Assembly (NCBI RefSeq): GCF_000023905.1
Contig: NC_013192.1
Span: 434,001-498,000, forward strand
Source of the DNA: Leptotrichia buccalis C-1013-b
GTDB taxonomy: Bacteria > Fusobacteriota > Fusobacteriia > Fusobacteriales > Leptotrichiaceae
DNA length: 64,000 bases
Direction of reading: 5' to 3'
Shown: positions 35,775 through 49,061 of the stretch, in pieces
How the letters are laid out: each line of letters begins with the position of its first letter
Numbering within the stretch: the first letter of the stretch is position 1
The notes under the pieces: model-generated
Database searches by the model: none
What the model saw: the letters and a program-made list of their open reading frames with translations, nothing else
Told to the model about the DNA's origin: nothing
Translations under genes and position numbers: made by a program

Positions 35775-38476
35775 AAGGGAAAAAGTTAAAAATGAAACTG
35801 TTTTATGAGGAAGAATTAAGAAAGAAATCCTATTATGAAATGTATCAGATTGCGATTGAGGAAAATTTGGTAAATGTTCATCTGGAAACTCCTACAAGGG
35901 AGGAATTAATTGCTCTTCTGATGAAATATAGGGGAGTCAAGGAAAATTACTGCATAGATGAATACAATAAAAATGGACTTGCGAACGTTCAGCATTTATT
36001 TGACAGTAAACTTGGGGAAAGGATTCATAATGAGAATAAAATAAAAGTTCCACATAAAATTATTTTGTATAAGGAACTTGACTTGATGAAGGAAGATAAC
36101 TATAAAATCGAAATTCCTGAAAACGTAAGCAGTGCAAATGTTTTTCTTATAAATGCAAATAATTATCTATGTGGAATTTTCCAGCTGGAAAAGGATTTAA
36201 AAAGTAGAAATAAATATTTTTTAATAAGCAGGAAAAAATTTTTTAGAGTTGAAAAATTGAGAAATAATAAATTTTCATTTTTGTTTTTTAAAGAAAGTGA
36301 TTTAAAATTTATTCATAAATTCTATAATTTAAAGGAAGATGAATTGGAACCGCTTTATCCGTACCAAATGGATTATTACAAAGTTGAAATTGAAAATTTT
36401 ATTGTAAGAAATCTAGAAATGACAAATACTCCGCTTTGTATTGATTTTGGAACTGTAAATACCGCTGTAGGAGCATACTTAGATAAAAATTACGTGAAAG
36501 AGCTGCCAACTAATGATATTTTAAATGGAAATGTTGTGATTGATGCGATAAATTATGTGAAATTTGATGATGGAGAAAGACATTACCGTGAGATTTTTCC
36601 AACACTTGTTTATGTGGATGATTGCAGCGATTCTAAAAATATAAAATATTCGTTTGGTTATGATGTTTTGAGAAAATTGGAAAAAAATGACTATATTGTC
36701 AATGGTTCGATTTTTTATAGCTTAAAAAGGTGGGTTCATGAACATAATAAACTTGAGAAAATTAATGATGAATTTGGAAATATTTTGTATGTGAAAAGGA
36801 AGGATATAATAAAGGCGTATTTGAAATATGTTGTAAATCGTGCGGAATATATGTTCAAATGTAAATTTAAAAAGATTCACGCTTCCAGTCCTGTAAAATT
36901 GAAGGAACAGTTTTTGACAATGTTTCAGGAAATTTTTACAGTGGAAAATAATTACAGGAGAAAAAATTCTAAAAATAAGGAAAATTTTGAAAAAGAAATT
37001 AACGAAAGTAATAAATTCTCCAATGAAAGACATTATGAATATGAAATTATTCGTGAAAATGCAATGGATGAAGCAATCGCAGTGCTTTACAATACGATTG
37101 AAATACAGATAAAAAAGGGAAGATATAAGGAAAATGAGGAATATAGCGCATTAATTATTGACTGTGGCGGTGGAACTACAGACTTAGCGGCTTGTAAATA
37201 TGTAATTAATAGAGACAGGATTTCATATTATCTGGATATAAGGACAAGTTTTGAAAATGGAGATGAAAATTTTGGCGGGAATGATTTGACTTATAGAATT
37301 ATGCAGTTTTTGAAAATTGTGCTGGGAGCAAAATATTCTAAAAATCAGATTATTTCAATTAATGATTTGATAAAATATGACAATGATATGATTTATAAAG
37401 TAATTGATGATGGCGGAGTTGAAAAAATTTTTGAAAAAATGAATTTGGAATATGAAAAATATGAGAACATAATTCCAACAAAGTATTCACATTTTGAAAA
37501 TAAAATGAGTGAAGAGTATAGAAAAATACGGAATAATTTTTATATGTTATGGGAAGCCGCTGAAAATTTGAAAAAGGAATTTTTTACATCTGATGGAAGA
37601 CTGCGAACTCGTTTTGATATTCCAAGAAATTATGAAAAACGGAACGATATTCATATAACTCAGTTAAAAAGCTGGAAAATACATACTTACGAAAATAGAA
37701 TTTTTCATACGATAACGGATTACCCAAAAAATATTTTTACAATAAAAGAAATCGAAAAAATAGTAAAAGCAGATATTTACGGGATGCTCAGAAAGTTTTT
37801 GAATACTTATTACAAAGAAGGTCTGCTTTTTGAATATTCATTGATAAAATTGAGCGGTCAGTCAACGAAAATCAGTACATTTCAGGAAGTATTAAAGGAA
37901 TTTGTACCAGGAAAAATGATTGAATATAAGGAATTGAGTCACCGTGATGATTATGAGCTGAAACTGAACTGTTTGGATGGAGCTATAAAATACCTTGACT
38001 ATAAAAGGTTTGGGCATATGGATGTGGAAATTGTGAATGAAGTTCCGCTTGTGCCGTATTCGGTGTGGGTGGAAAAATATGACGGAGAAAAAGTCGAGAT
38101 GATACAGACTTCACGAAAAGCTGATATTTTGATAGGGCAAATTGATAAAAAAATATCTGCGGAAGAATTGAAAATTTATGTTTATAATGCTGAAGGTGAA
38201 TTGAAAAAGGAAATGATTTATAAAAATGAAGATGACTATGAAGAGATGGATGCAGAAGAAATTTTACCTGAATTTACAAACATAATTTCTCAAAATGATA
38301 CAGATACAATTCAAAACAATACAGTAAGATTTTTCGTTTATACGGATTTGAATAACTGGGGATTTTTTATCGTTCCAATTCAAAGGAAAGCCGATCAGCT
38401 TTATCTGGGACGTAAGGAGTATTTCCCTTATGAAGATAATTTAAGTGAAAATTCTTATTTTGATGGAAATCATTAG
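35771..38476 (+). CDS. Hsp70/actin-fold ATPase of unusual architecture
   Basis: 901 residues (894 if the ATG at 35792 with its own GAAAGGGA site is used). Residues 1-~215 show no known domain. Then comes an actin-like ATPase core: phosphate-1 CIDFGTVNTAVGAY (~221-234), phosphate-2 LIIDCGGGTTDLAA (~459-472), and an adenosine motif IKLSGQSTKISTFQEVLKEF (~697-716), all Hsp70-like. There is no Hsp70 substrate-binding domain. The last ~150 residues are a separate, acidic beta-rich region. The protein is soluble. J-domain, FHA and kinase genes in the same run suggest it is the effector ATPase of the system. SrfB-type virulence-associated ATPases are a possible distant comparison. Confidence 0.8.
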   Translation: MKGKKLKMKLFYEEELRKKSYYEMYQIAIEENLVNVHLETPTREELIALLMKYRGVKENYCIDEYNKNGLANVQHLFDSKLGERIHNENKIKVPHKIILYKELDLMKEDNYKIEIPENVSSANVFLINANNYLCGIFQLEKDLKSRNKYFLISRKKFFRVEKLRNNKFSFLFFKESDLKFIHKFYNLKEDELEPLYPYQMDYYKVEIENFIVRNLEMTNTPLCIDFGTVNTAVGAYLDKNYVKELPTNDILNGNVVIDAINYVKFDDGERHYREIFPTLVYVDDCSDSKNIKYSFGYDVLRKLEKNDYIVNGSIFYSLKRWVHEHNKLEKINDEFGNILYVKRKDIIKAYLKYVVNRAEYMFKCKFKKIHASSPVKLKEQFLTMFQEIFTVENNYRRKNSKNKENFEKEINESNKFSNERHYEYEIIRENAMDEAIAVLYNTIEIQIKKGRYKENEEYSALIIDCGGGTTDLAACKYVINRDRISYYLDIRTSFENGDENFGGNDLTYRIMQFLKIVLGAKYSKNQIISINDLIKYDNDMIYKVIDDGGVEKIFEKMNLEYEKYENIIPTKYSHFENKMSEEYRKIRNNFYMLWEAAENLKKEFFTSDGRLRTRFDIPRNYEKRNDIHITQLKSWKIHTYENRIFHTITDYPKNIFTIKEIEKIVKADIYGMLRKFLNTYYKEGLLFEYSLIKLSGQSTKISTFQEVLKEFVPGKMIEYKELSHRDDYELKLNCLDGAIKYLDYKRFGHMDVEIVNEVPLVPYSVWVEKYDGEKVEMIQTSRKADILIGQIDKKISAEELKIYVYNAEGELKKEMIYKNEDDYEEMDAEEILPEFTNIISQNDTDTIQNNTVRFFVYTDLNNWGFFIVPIQRKADQLYLGRKEYFPYEDNLSENSYFDGNH

Positions 38477-38493
38477 AGAAGGAGAGCAGATTT

Positions 38494-39753
38494 TTGAGAA
38501 AAAAAGATGAAATAATTTGGATTTTACCTACAATATTAATTTTTATTCTTCTCTTAATGATAAAATTCTGTATTCCGAAAATTAATAAAAAATATGTAAT
38601 CGAAAAGATAACACGTGAAAATATTGAGTTATTTGTAGATATGAAGGGAACTGCTGTTGCAAGTAATGTTACTAAAATAGGAATAAATTTAAATCTTTCT
38701 GTCGATGATGTTTACTATAAGACAGGAGATTTTGTGAAAAAGGGCGATATAATAGTAAAATTTAGCGATTATCAGAAAAATAATATCAATGAGAAAAAAA
38801 TGCTGCTTGCAATTAAAAGTTCACAATTAAGAAATTTAGAAAAACAGAAAAAATTAGGAGCCGACGTTAATCAGAAAATTCAGGAATTGCAAGGAGAAAT
38901 TTCGGCACTAAAACTAGAAATACAGCAAGAATTAAAAAATATGCCATTAATTCAAAGAGTTGTAAGAAGTCCATTTGATGCCTATATTGTGAAAATTAAT
39001 GCTTTAAAGGGAGGAATTACAAATGAAAATGAACCGGTATTGATTTTGGCAAGGAAAGAAAATTTAAAAATAGTTAGTGAAAGTGTAGTGAATGAAAAAG
39101 TAAAAAATTTAAATATTGGGAATATTGCAGAAATTGGTATTTCTAAAAGAGAAAATAAAAAAGCTGGTAAAGAAAAGACACTCGAAAAGTTAGTAAAAAT
39201 TGAAGACGGAAAAAATAAGGAAATTTTATCAAATAAGAATTTAAAAGAAAGTTCAGATTTATATTCAGAAAAGAAAATTGTTGAAGGAAAACTCTTTAAA
39301 ATTAATAAAATTAATAATATGAGTATATTTGAATTTTTTCTAGATTCGTTTAAAGAATTATTTTTGAATGAAAATGTGGATATTCGTGTATTTTATCAAA
39401 AGAAGGAAAATATTCTGACAGTTCCTAAACAAGCTGTTGTCTTAAAAAATAAGAAGAGTTATATTTATTTGATTGATAAAAATAATTTGGTTAAAGAAAG
39501 GGAAGTTTTGGTTGGAATTGATAATGGGGAAAAAATTGAAGTTTTGGGGACTGATATTGAGGAAGGAATGGAAATTGTTGGAAATCCTGATGAAAAGATT
39601 GGGAATAATGTAATTGTGGAACGGAAAAAAATTCAGGATGAAGAACTGGAGAATAAAAGAAGGTTGGAAAAACTTGAGAAAGAAAATGAAAAATTAGAGA
39701 ATAGAATGAATGAAAATGAAAGGGAAATTATTAGATTAAAAAGAAAACAATAA
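38494..39753 (+). CDS. HlyD-type periplasmic adaptor (membrane fusion protein), orphan
   Basis: 419 residues. Starts at TTG (GAGAAGGAGAG upstream; no better ATG near). An N-terminal membrane helix (~9-27) is followed by a beta-barrel/lipoyl pattern (DVYYKTGDFVKKGDIIVKF), a short coiled-coil hairpin (~95-150), the returning lipoyl half (RSPFDAYIVKINALKGG), a beta-barrel domain, and a C-terminal coiled coil very rich in Glu, Lys and Asn. Such adaptors normally pair with an ABC or RND pump, but none is encoded nearby. Here it begins 17 bp after the Hsp70-like gene, so it belongs to the cassette and may be a structural or sensing partner in the periplasm. Confidence 0.75.
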   Translation: MRKKDEIIWILPTILIFILLLMIKFCIPKINKKYVIEKITRENIELFVDMKGTAVASNVTKIGINLNLSVDDVYYKTGDFVKKGDIIVKFSDYQKNNINEKKMLLAIKSSQLRNLEKQKKLGADVNQKIQELQGEISALKLEIQQELKNMPLIQRVVRSPFDAYIVKINALKGGITNENEPVLILARKENLKIVSESVVNEKVKNLNIGNIAEIGISKRENKKAGKEKTLEKLVKIEDGKNKEILSNKNLKESSDLYSEKKIVEGKLFKINKINNMSIFEFFLDSFKELFLNENVDIRVFYQKKENILTVPKQAVVLKNKKSYIYLIDKNNLVKEREVLVGIDNGEKIEVLGTDIEEGMEIVGNPDEKIGNNVIVERKKIQDEELENKRRLEKLEKENEKLENRMNENEREIIRLKRKQ

Positions 39754-39785
39754 AAAATCAGGATAAAAGCTACCCTGATTGTTAA
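39754..39785 (-). terminator. Terminator between convergent genes (HlyD-type / CapA-like)
   Basis: AATCAGG ... CCTGATT, 7-bp perfect stem extended by A/T pairs. A T run follows on the minus strand (GATTTTTTATTG), so it mainly ends the capA-like transcript and probably the cassette too. Confidence 0.7.
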
Positions 39786-39795
39786 AAAGATTATT

Positions 39796-40953
39796 TTAAT
39801 TAGAGCTGTCAGATTTTAAAATTTTTCCGTCTTCATTAACAGAAAGCCCATTTCCTTTAGGAAAGTCAGATTTATTTAATGAGATGATTTTCTTAATAAC
39901 CGATTTTTCATTGTCTACAAAAGGACCAAAACTTCCATGAGTTTGTCTTACGGGAATAATTTCTCCAGAAATGAAGTTACCTTTGTCATCTGTTTTTATT
40001 TTAAAAATAGGAGCAAGTCCCATAGAACCAGAAATATTAATTTTCCCATAAGTTGCAAAATTTCCACCGCTATAGGAAATAAATTTGTTTTTATAAAGTT
40101 CAATTGCACGTGTAACATGAGGGCCTTGACCGAAAATAATATCAGCTCCATTATCTATCGCAAAATGAGCAAATTCGTAGACATTTCCACGATTTTCACC
40201 ATGAAAAATTTCATCTTTTCTTGGAATATGTTCTGCACCCGCACCTTCAGCACCACCATGAAACATAACAACTAATATGTCAACTTTTGGTCTTAAATCA
40301 GTTAAAAGTTTTTTTACATAACTGTAATCACTTAATTTTACAGTAACTAAATTGGGAGCAAAAGAAACAAATCCAAATTTTTTGCCATCTTTTTCTAAAA
40401 CTGCGCTTTCAACGATTCCTTTTATTCCCGCATATTTTATACCTAAACTATCTAAATTTTTCATAGTTTCCCTGATTCCAGTTTCTCCAAAATCATTACT
40501 GTGATTATTAGCGATACTTAGATAGTCAAATCCAGCTTCCTTAAAATACTTTCCATATCTGGATGGACTTCGGAAAACATAGCAGACACTCGGATTACCA
40601 CAGCTTTTAGGCTTTCCGCCAGTATCAAATAATGTACCTTCAAGATTTCCGACAGTTATATCTGCATTGTGTAAAATATCTTGTGTATTTTGAAGAATGT
40701 TTGCATCATTTTTAGGAAGCAAATCTTGAGATGGATAATTTGAGCCAAGCATTATATCTCCGACACCGATTATTGTAAATTCTTTTTTTTCATCATTTTT
40801 GTTAGCGGCATTTTGTTGATTGTTAAAATTTTTTTCAGAATTAATAAATTTTGTTATAAAGTCTTTAAAATCAGAATTTGTACTAATAGCTGCAAATGAC
40901 AGGACTAAAAAAACAGAAATACTCAATAAAATTAATAAAATATATTTTTTCAT
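39796..40953 (-). CDS. CapA family protein (poly-gamma-glutamate synthesis-type metallophosphatase fold)
   Basis: 385 residues with an N-terminal signal anchor (ILLILLSISVFLVLSFAA). The PGA_cap fold is seen through VGDIMLGSNYP (~67), VGNLEGTLFD, SIANNHSNDFGETGI, MFHGGAEGAG and GQGPHVTRAIELYKNK, which hold the metal-binding Asp, Asn and His residues. Although named after capsule genes, most homologues stand alone with unknown substrates, and no capB/capC is present here. The gene ends at a terminator shared with the opposite cassette and is preceded by repeat copy D. Confidence 0.9.
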   Translation of the reverse strand: MKKYILLILLSISVFLVLSFAAISTNSDFKDFITKFINSEKNFNNQQNAANKNDEKKEFTIIGVGDIMLGSNYPSQDLLPKNDANILQNTQDILHNADITVGNLEGTLFDTGGKPKSCGNPSVCYVFRSPSRYGKYFKEAGFDYLSIANNHSNDFGETGIRETMKNLDSLGIKYAGIKGIVESAVLEKDGKKFGFVSFAPNLVTVKLSDYSYVKKLLTDLRPKVDILVVMFHGGAEGAGAEHIPRKDEIFHGENRGNVYEFAHFAIDNGADIIFGQGPHVTRAIELYKNKFISYSGGNFATYGKINISGSMGLAPIFKIKTDDKGNFISGEIIPVRQTHGSFGPFVDNEKSVIKKIISLNKSDFPKGNGLSVNEDGKILKSDSSN

Positions 40954-40967
40954 AAATTCCTTTCCTA

Positions 40968-41070
40968 ATATACTCGAATACCTTTAAAATCAAACTGATA
41001 AAATTGCTTGAGTATATTGTTTTCAGCAGATAATTATAATTTTTTAAGTTTGACAGGTATTACTATAAAT
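40968..41070 (+). repeat. Dispersed intergenic repeat, copy D
   Basis: TATACTCGAATACCTTTAAAATCAAACTGATAAAA ... TTTAAGTTTGACAGGTATTACTATAAA. Keeps both ends of the A/B repeat (TATACTCGAA and TTACTATAAA) but is diverged in the middle. It lies upstream of the CapA-like gene. Confidence 0.6.
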
Positions 41071-41414
41071 GTTTTTTGATTTGTTTAGTATATTTTACAC
41101 ATTTTTAGTATAAAAAGCAATACGTCTTTTAGGAATTTAGGACAATAGCATGTTGAAATTTCCTTTTTTCAGTTAGTAACAAACAATTAACAAAGAGAGA
41201 CTGCTAAATTTTAAATATTTTTTATATTGTATTGTTATTTGGATAATCTTTTTTACTATTCAATTTTTCATCAAATTTTATTATAATTTAACAACATTTT
41301 CCTACTTAGTAAAGAAAATAAATTTATATTTTCTTATATTATCAAAAAATATGCATAATAAATCAATTGTATAAAAAAAATATTGATAATAATTTCTAAA
41401 ACGTGGATACCGCA

Positions 41415-41525
41415 ATGATAAAATTCTCAAATACTCACTTTAAGTTTACATACTGGACAGTAAAAGTGATTCCTTCTAAAAGTTTTGTACATCTGTCTCT
41501 GATAGAAGTAGTGTCTTAACATAGC
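41415..41525 (-). pseudogene. Remnant reading frame with CPxC motif
   Basis: On the minus strand the translation reads RHYFYQRQMYKTF, then HFYCPVCKL and, after an in-frame stop, FYHCGIHV. The CPVC and the well-formed amino-acid pattern suggest a decayed zinc-knuckle protein, perhaps a transposase. The family is not recognised. Confidence 0.3.
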
Positions 41526-41699
41526 AATATTTTTTTAAAATCAATCGTATTTGAAGTTTATACTTAGAAAAAATATATACAAGTTTACCATTTTAAAATG
41601 TTTAGGCATAAGATGGATTAAGATTTATGAAATAAATTTTTCAATGGGCATAGTAATATAAGTTTTTTTATCGTTATTCAGGTTATTAAATAAAGAAAG

Positions 41700-42283
41700 A
41701 GACTTTATCATTCAAGTAATATCAGTAATTCCGTATTCAGTAATAAGGTATTTTTCAAGGACTTGAGAATGCTTTTGTGCTGTTGATGGTGTATTACCGA
41801 CATTTAAAGAAGAATCTTTTATTTTCCTTGAAAAGGCTTGTGGCAGTATTTTTAAATAGCTTTTTTTAATTTTTGTTAGGATAGTTATTGCTTTCAATAA
41901 TTTTAAGGAGATAGTATTTTCATTGTTTTGCGATAGTGTTAACGTTAAGATCTCATTTTTTGAACGTAAAATCGCTTAAGGAAACGATGGCATAGACATG
42001 TAGATTGTATTTCAAGTTTCTTTTGAAAATATGAATAGCAGAAATCAGTTCATAGTAAAAATGTCAGAGTTAGTGCTGAATACTTCGGGATTTTCTTTTT
42101 TCTCTTTTTTTTCTTACTAAATATTTATAAAAAATAAATTTGGATACTTAATTAACAGCAGAAGAAAATTTTAACAAATTCTTTAGAGATATTCTTGCAA
42201 GTGAGGAATTTGTGAATAAAAAGTTTAATGAATCCAAAATGTTAGAAATTAATAATTTTTTTATAAAATTTGAAGGAATTTAG
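41700..42283. other. Decayed intergenic DNA with two gene remnants
   Basis: A 61-residue minus-strand frame at 41712-41897 has a helix-turn-helix-like stretch (GNTPSTAQKHSQVLEKYLI), and a start-less plus-strand frame at 42152-42283 reads LTAEENFNKFFRDILASEEF. Both look like pieces of former proteins with no ribosome-binding site. I see no functional gene. The flanking DNA 41077-41415 and 42284-42600 is AT-rich and featureless. Confidence 0.35.
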
Positions 42284-42604
42284 TAAACTCTGATTGTTAC
42301 TAAAGATATATTTTAGTTTGTTTTGTATAAAGTATTTATTGTATAATACTATACAAAAAATCAGAGGACAAAATGCTAAAAAAATGCATAGAACTAAATA
42401 TTTAAAAGTCGGATATCCGCCAAAACTGTCACTTTTTGATTTGTAATTATGTTGCTCTATTATCGTAACTACATAACCATGGAAACATTTTTGACTACGG
42501 TGTTGTCAAATTCTTTATATTTTTCCATTTTTTAACAACAGCATTTCTATATATAAAAAAATAATTTTAAATATCTTCTTACATTTAATGATATAATATA
42601 TTTT

Positions 42605-43271
42605 TTATTATCCTACTAAATTTCTTTCTAAATTCTTTGGCATCTAAAATAGTCCTCCAATATCTTCTTTTAAAGCCTTTTGACTTCCCTTTACTTGAAG
42701 GTAAAAGTATTCCTCTTCTTGATTTTCTTTATGATTTCTTTTTAAGTTCCTATTACATCTATTATCACTACGCATTCTTTTAGTGATATTTTATCAAGCA
42801 GCCGCAATATTACTTCTATTTCCTTTCTTTTTCCTTCCGCCGCTACTTGTGAATAACAGATTCCATCTTCTTCAGAATATGCAGACATTATGTCTAACGG
42901 AGCATTATTTTTCATTCCGTTTAAAAATTTTCCATCAATATTAAGTATTTTTCTTATTTTTTATTTTCTCCGGAAATTTTTAGCTCTATCTATTTTCTTA
43001 AAAGAACTTCTATTGTTTCAGACTCTATTGTAATCATAACTCTTTAAATTGTATCATGTGAAGGTATGCCGTTTGGTAGTTCCAGGTATCTTTTAATGTC
43101 TTGAAATACATCTTTGCAAATTTTTCAATCTTTTTCCGGTATTCAAAATTCGCAAGGAGTAATTATGACAATATCAGTCAATTTATGTTTTATTTTAGAA
43201 AATTACCTTTCATCCTCTATTTGAGTAATGTATATTAACAATTCTTTTAGATTTAGTTTATCTTCTAACAT
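42605..43271 (-). pseudogene. ISAs1-family transposase, degraded
   Basis: Minus-strand translation with frameshifts follows the ISAs1 transposase from start to two thirds: MLEDKLNLKELL, then KHKLTDIVIITPCEF, ELPNGIPSHDTI, NIDGKFLNGMKNNAP, IMSAYSEEDGICYSQVAAEG, LLDKISLKECVVIIDVIGT, a stop in place of the expected Gln, then KEIIKKI. The order and spacing are those of the family (DDE-type, H-repeat-associated). Several stops and shifts make it inactive. No terminal inverted repeats were identified. Confidence 0.75.
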
Positions 43272-43364
43272 CTTTACTAGTTTCTTTCTTAAGATACATT
43301 AATATTACACCTCTTTTTTTAGATTTCTTTCATGCGTTTGTCGTGAAAAGTTGAAAAAAAGTAG

Positions 43365-43393
43365 TTGACAAATAAATTTAATTATGATAATAT
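43365..43393 (+). promoter_or_regulatory. rRNA operon promoter
   Basis: TTGACA (43365-43370), 17-bp spacer, TAATAT (43388-43393), about 155 bp before the mature 16S end. A second upstream promoter was not found. Confidence 0.8.
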
Positions 43394-43432
43394 ATATCTT
43401 GTCGATACAAAAAGGTATCAAAGGACAATGAT

Positions 43433-43458
43433 ATAAGAATAGAAGAAGCAATAAGTGT
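43433..43458 (+). other. 16S processing stem, left arm
   Basis: ATAAGAATAGAAGAAGCAATAAGTGT pairs, with small bulges, with ACACTGCTTCTTCTTAT at 45075-45091, just after 16S. Expected RNase III-type processing stem. Confidence 0.6.
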
Positions 43459-43548
43459 AAAAGATAAATATTAATGTCAAGAACTCTTGTCTATAAGATA
43501 AGATTCTCGTCAAGACAAAAGGTGAAATTAAATATATGTAAAATATAT

Positions 43549-45061
<1,513 letters not shown>

Positions 45062-45109
45062 TAAGGAGTAACAAACACTGCTTCTTCTTATGTCTATGTT
45101 CATTATTAG

Positions 45110-45142
45110 GACAATGGGAAATGAATAGTAGGTAAAAGATTA
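45110..45142 (+). other. 23S processing stem, left arm
   Basis: GACAATGGGAAATGAATAGTAGG...AAAAGATTA is nearly complementary to 48079-48113, right after 23S. The two arms bracket 23S as an RNase III-type processing stem. The 110-bp 16S-23S spacer carries no tRNA gene. Confidence 0.75.
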
Positions 45143-45171
45143 CAATAAACTAGAGTAAAAGTTATTCTGGA

Positions 45172-48078
<2,907 letters not shown>

Positions 48079-48138
48079 TAATCTTTTACTACTACTATTT
48101 ATTTCTCATTGTCTTAATTAGACAATTTAATTTTTGAA

Positions 48139-48253
48139 GTTTGGTGATGTTAGCAGCAGGGATACACCCGGTTACATTTCGAACCCGGCAGTTAAGTCTG
48201 TTTACGCCTAAAATACTTGGATTCGTCCCGGGAAAATAGGTAGTTGCCAAACT
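48139..48253 (+). rRNA. rrf: 5S ribosomal RNA
   Basis: GTTTGGTGATG ... GTAGTTGCCAAAC: the two ends are complementary (stem I), and the middle has CACCCGGTTACATTTCGAAC followed by GGCAGTTAAG, the usual 5S core. It lies 60 bp after 23S. Confidence 0.93.
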
Positions 48254-48267
48254 TTTTTCTTTTGTGT

Positions 48268-48344
48268 GTCTCCGTAGCTCAGCCGGTTAGAGCATCTGAC
48301 TGTTAATCAGAGGGTCGTTGGTTCGAGTCCAACCGGGGACGCCA
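48268..48344 (+). tRNA. tRNA-Asn (anticodon GTT)
   Basis: 77 nt cloverleaf: acceptor GTCTCCG/CGGGGAC, D-arm GCTCAGCCGGTTAGAGC, anticodon stem TCTGA/TCAGA with loop CTGTTAA, T-arm GTTGG TTCGAGT CCAAC, discriminator G and encoded CCA. It follows 5S by 14 bp and is part of the rRNA operon transcript. Confidence 0.97.
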
Positions 48345-48468
48345 TTTTTTTTAATTTTTCTTTCCTGTAATTTCACTTCATAGCATATCATTTACAGTTA
48401 GTTATTTTTTAAATAGTTACTATCAAAAAAAGAAAAGTAAATTTATGTTTTTTTATACATAATGATTA

Positions 48469-48617
48469 GGCTGTGTGTGAAAACTTGAAATCTATGTTAT
48501 TTTTAATGTTTTTTTGATTTTATAAATTTACAAATCACGATAAAATCTGTGTTTATTATTTTGATTTTAGAAAAATTTGTTAAAAATTCATCATTTTTAG
48601 AGTTTTCAGACACGCCC
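48469..48617. mobile_element. MITE copy 1 (TA-flanked, ~149 bp)
   Basis: Ends GGCTGTGTGTGAAAACT and AGTTTTCAGACACGCCC are terminal inverted repeats of ~17 bp, bordered on each side by TA (48467-48468 and 48618-48619). The interior is about 80-90% identical to copy 2 at 52744-52894 and has no coding capacity. A TA target duplication points to an IS630/Tc1-mariner-type source. The DNA from 48620 to 49050 holds only scraps of old coding sequence (e.g. LKEATRKWIELIPKKLDIKF in one frame). Confidence 0.85.
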
Positions 48618-49061
48618 TAAGTGAATATTTGATGAATTTTAAAAGAAGCGACGAGAAAATGGATTGAATTGATCCCTAAAAAGTTAGACATAAAATTTAA
48701 TTAGTCAGCAATGGGAGTTAATCCTTTTGATTTTTCTCTTATTCAAAAATATGGTTGATAAAATGATTGAAAAAATATTAATAATACTTTCTAAGAGATG
48801 GATACCTGGTAAAATTTACAGACAAAAAAAGAGAAGAAATTATCTCAAAAGATTTCTACTTCTGCTTCTGAAAGTATCAATTGTTTTTTTAAACTTGTTG
48901 GAAAACTGTAATATGATTAATATGATTTTTTAGAATGAATGATAAAAAAGATGCTCATAAGGTTGAATATAAAAGATAAAACTAGAGTTGAGTATATCTA
49001 AACTTGGGATTTTTTATTTCCTTTATTTAAGTATACTCAGTAATATAGGACTTTAAATAGT

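Noticed and set aside
45062-45171. Possible tRNA-Ile or tRNA-Ala in the 16S-23S spacer
   Set aside because: The 110-bp spacer has no cloverleaf and contains only the processing-stem arms.
48727-48933. 68-residue ORF on the plus strand
   Set aside because: Low-complexity hydrophobic/basic sequence without a ribosome-binding site, lying in scraps of other frames after MITE copy 1.
48950-49050. Terminator or further repeat copy after the DUF956 gene
   Set aside because: Only a short GAGTATA/TATACTC pairing with a long loop. Not strong enough to call.
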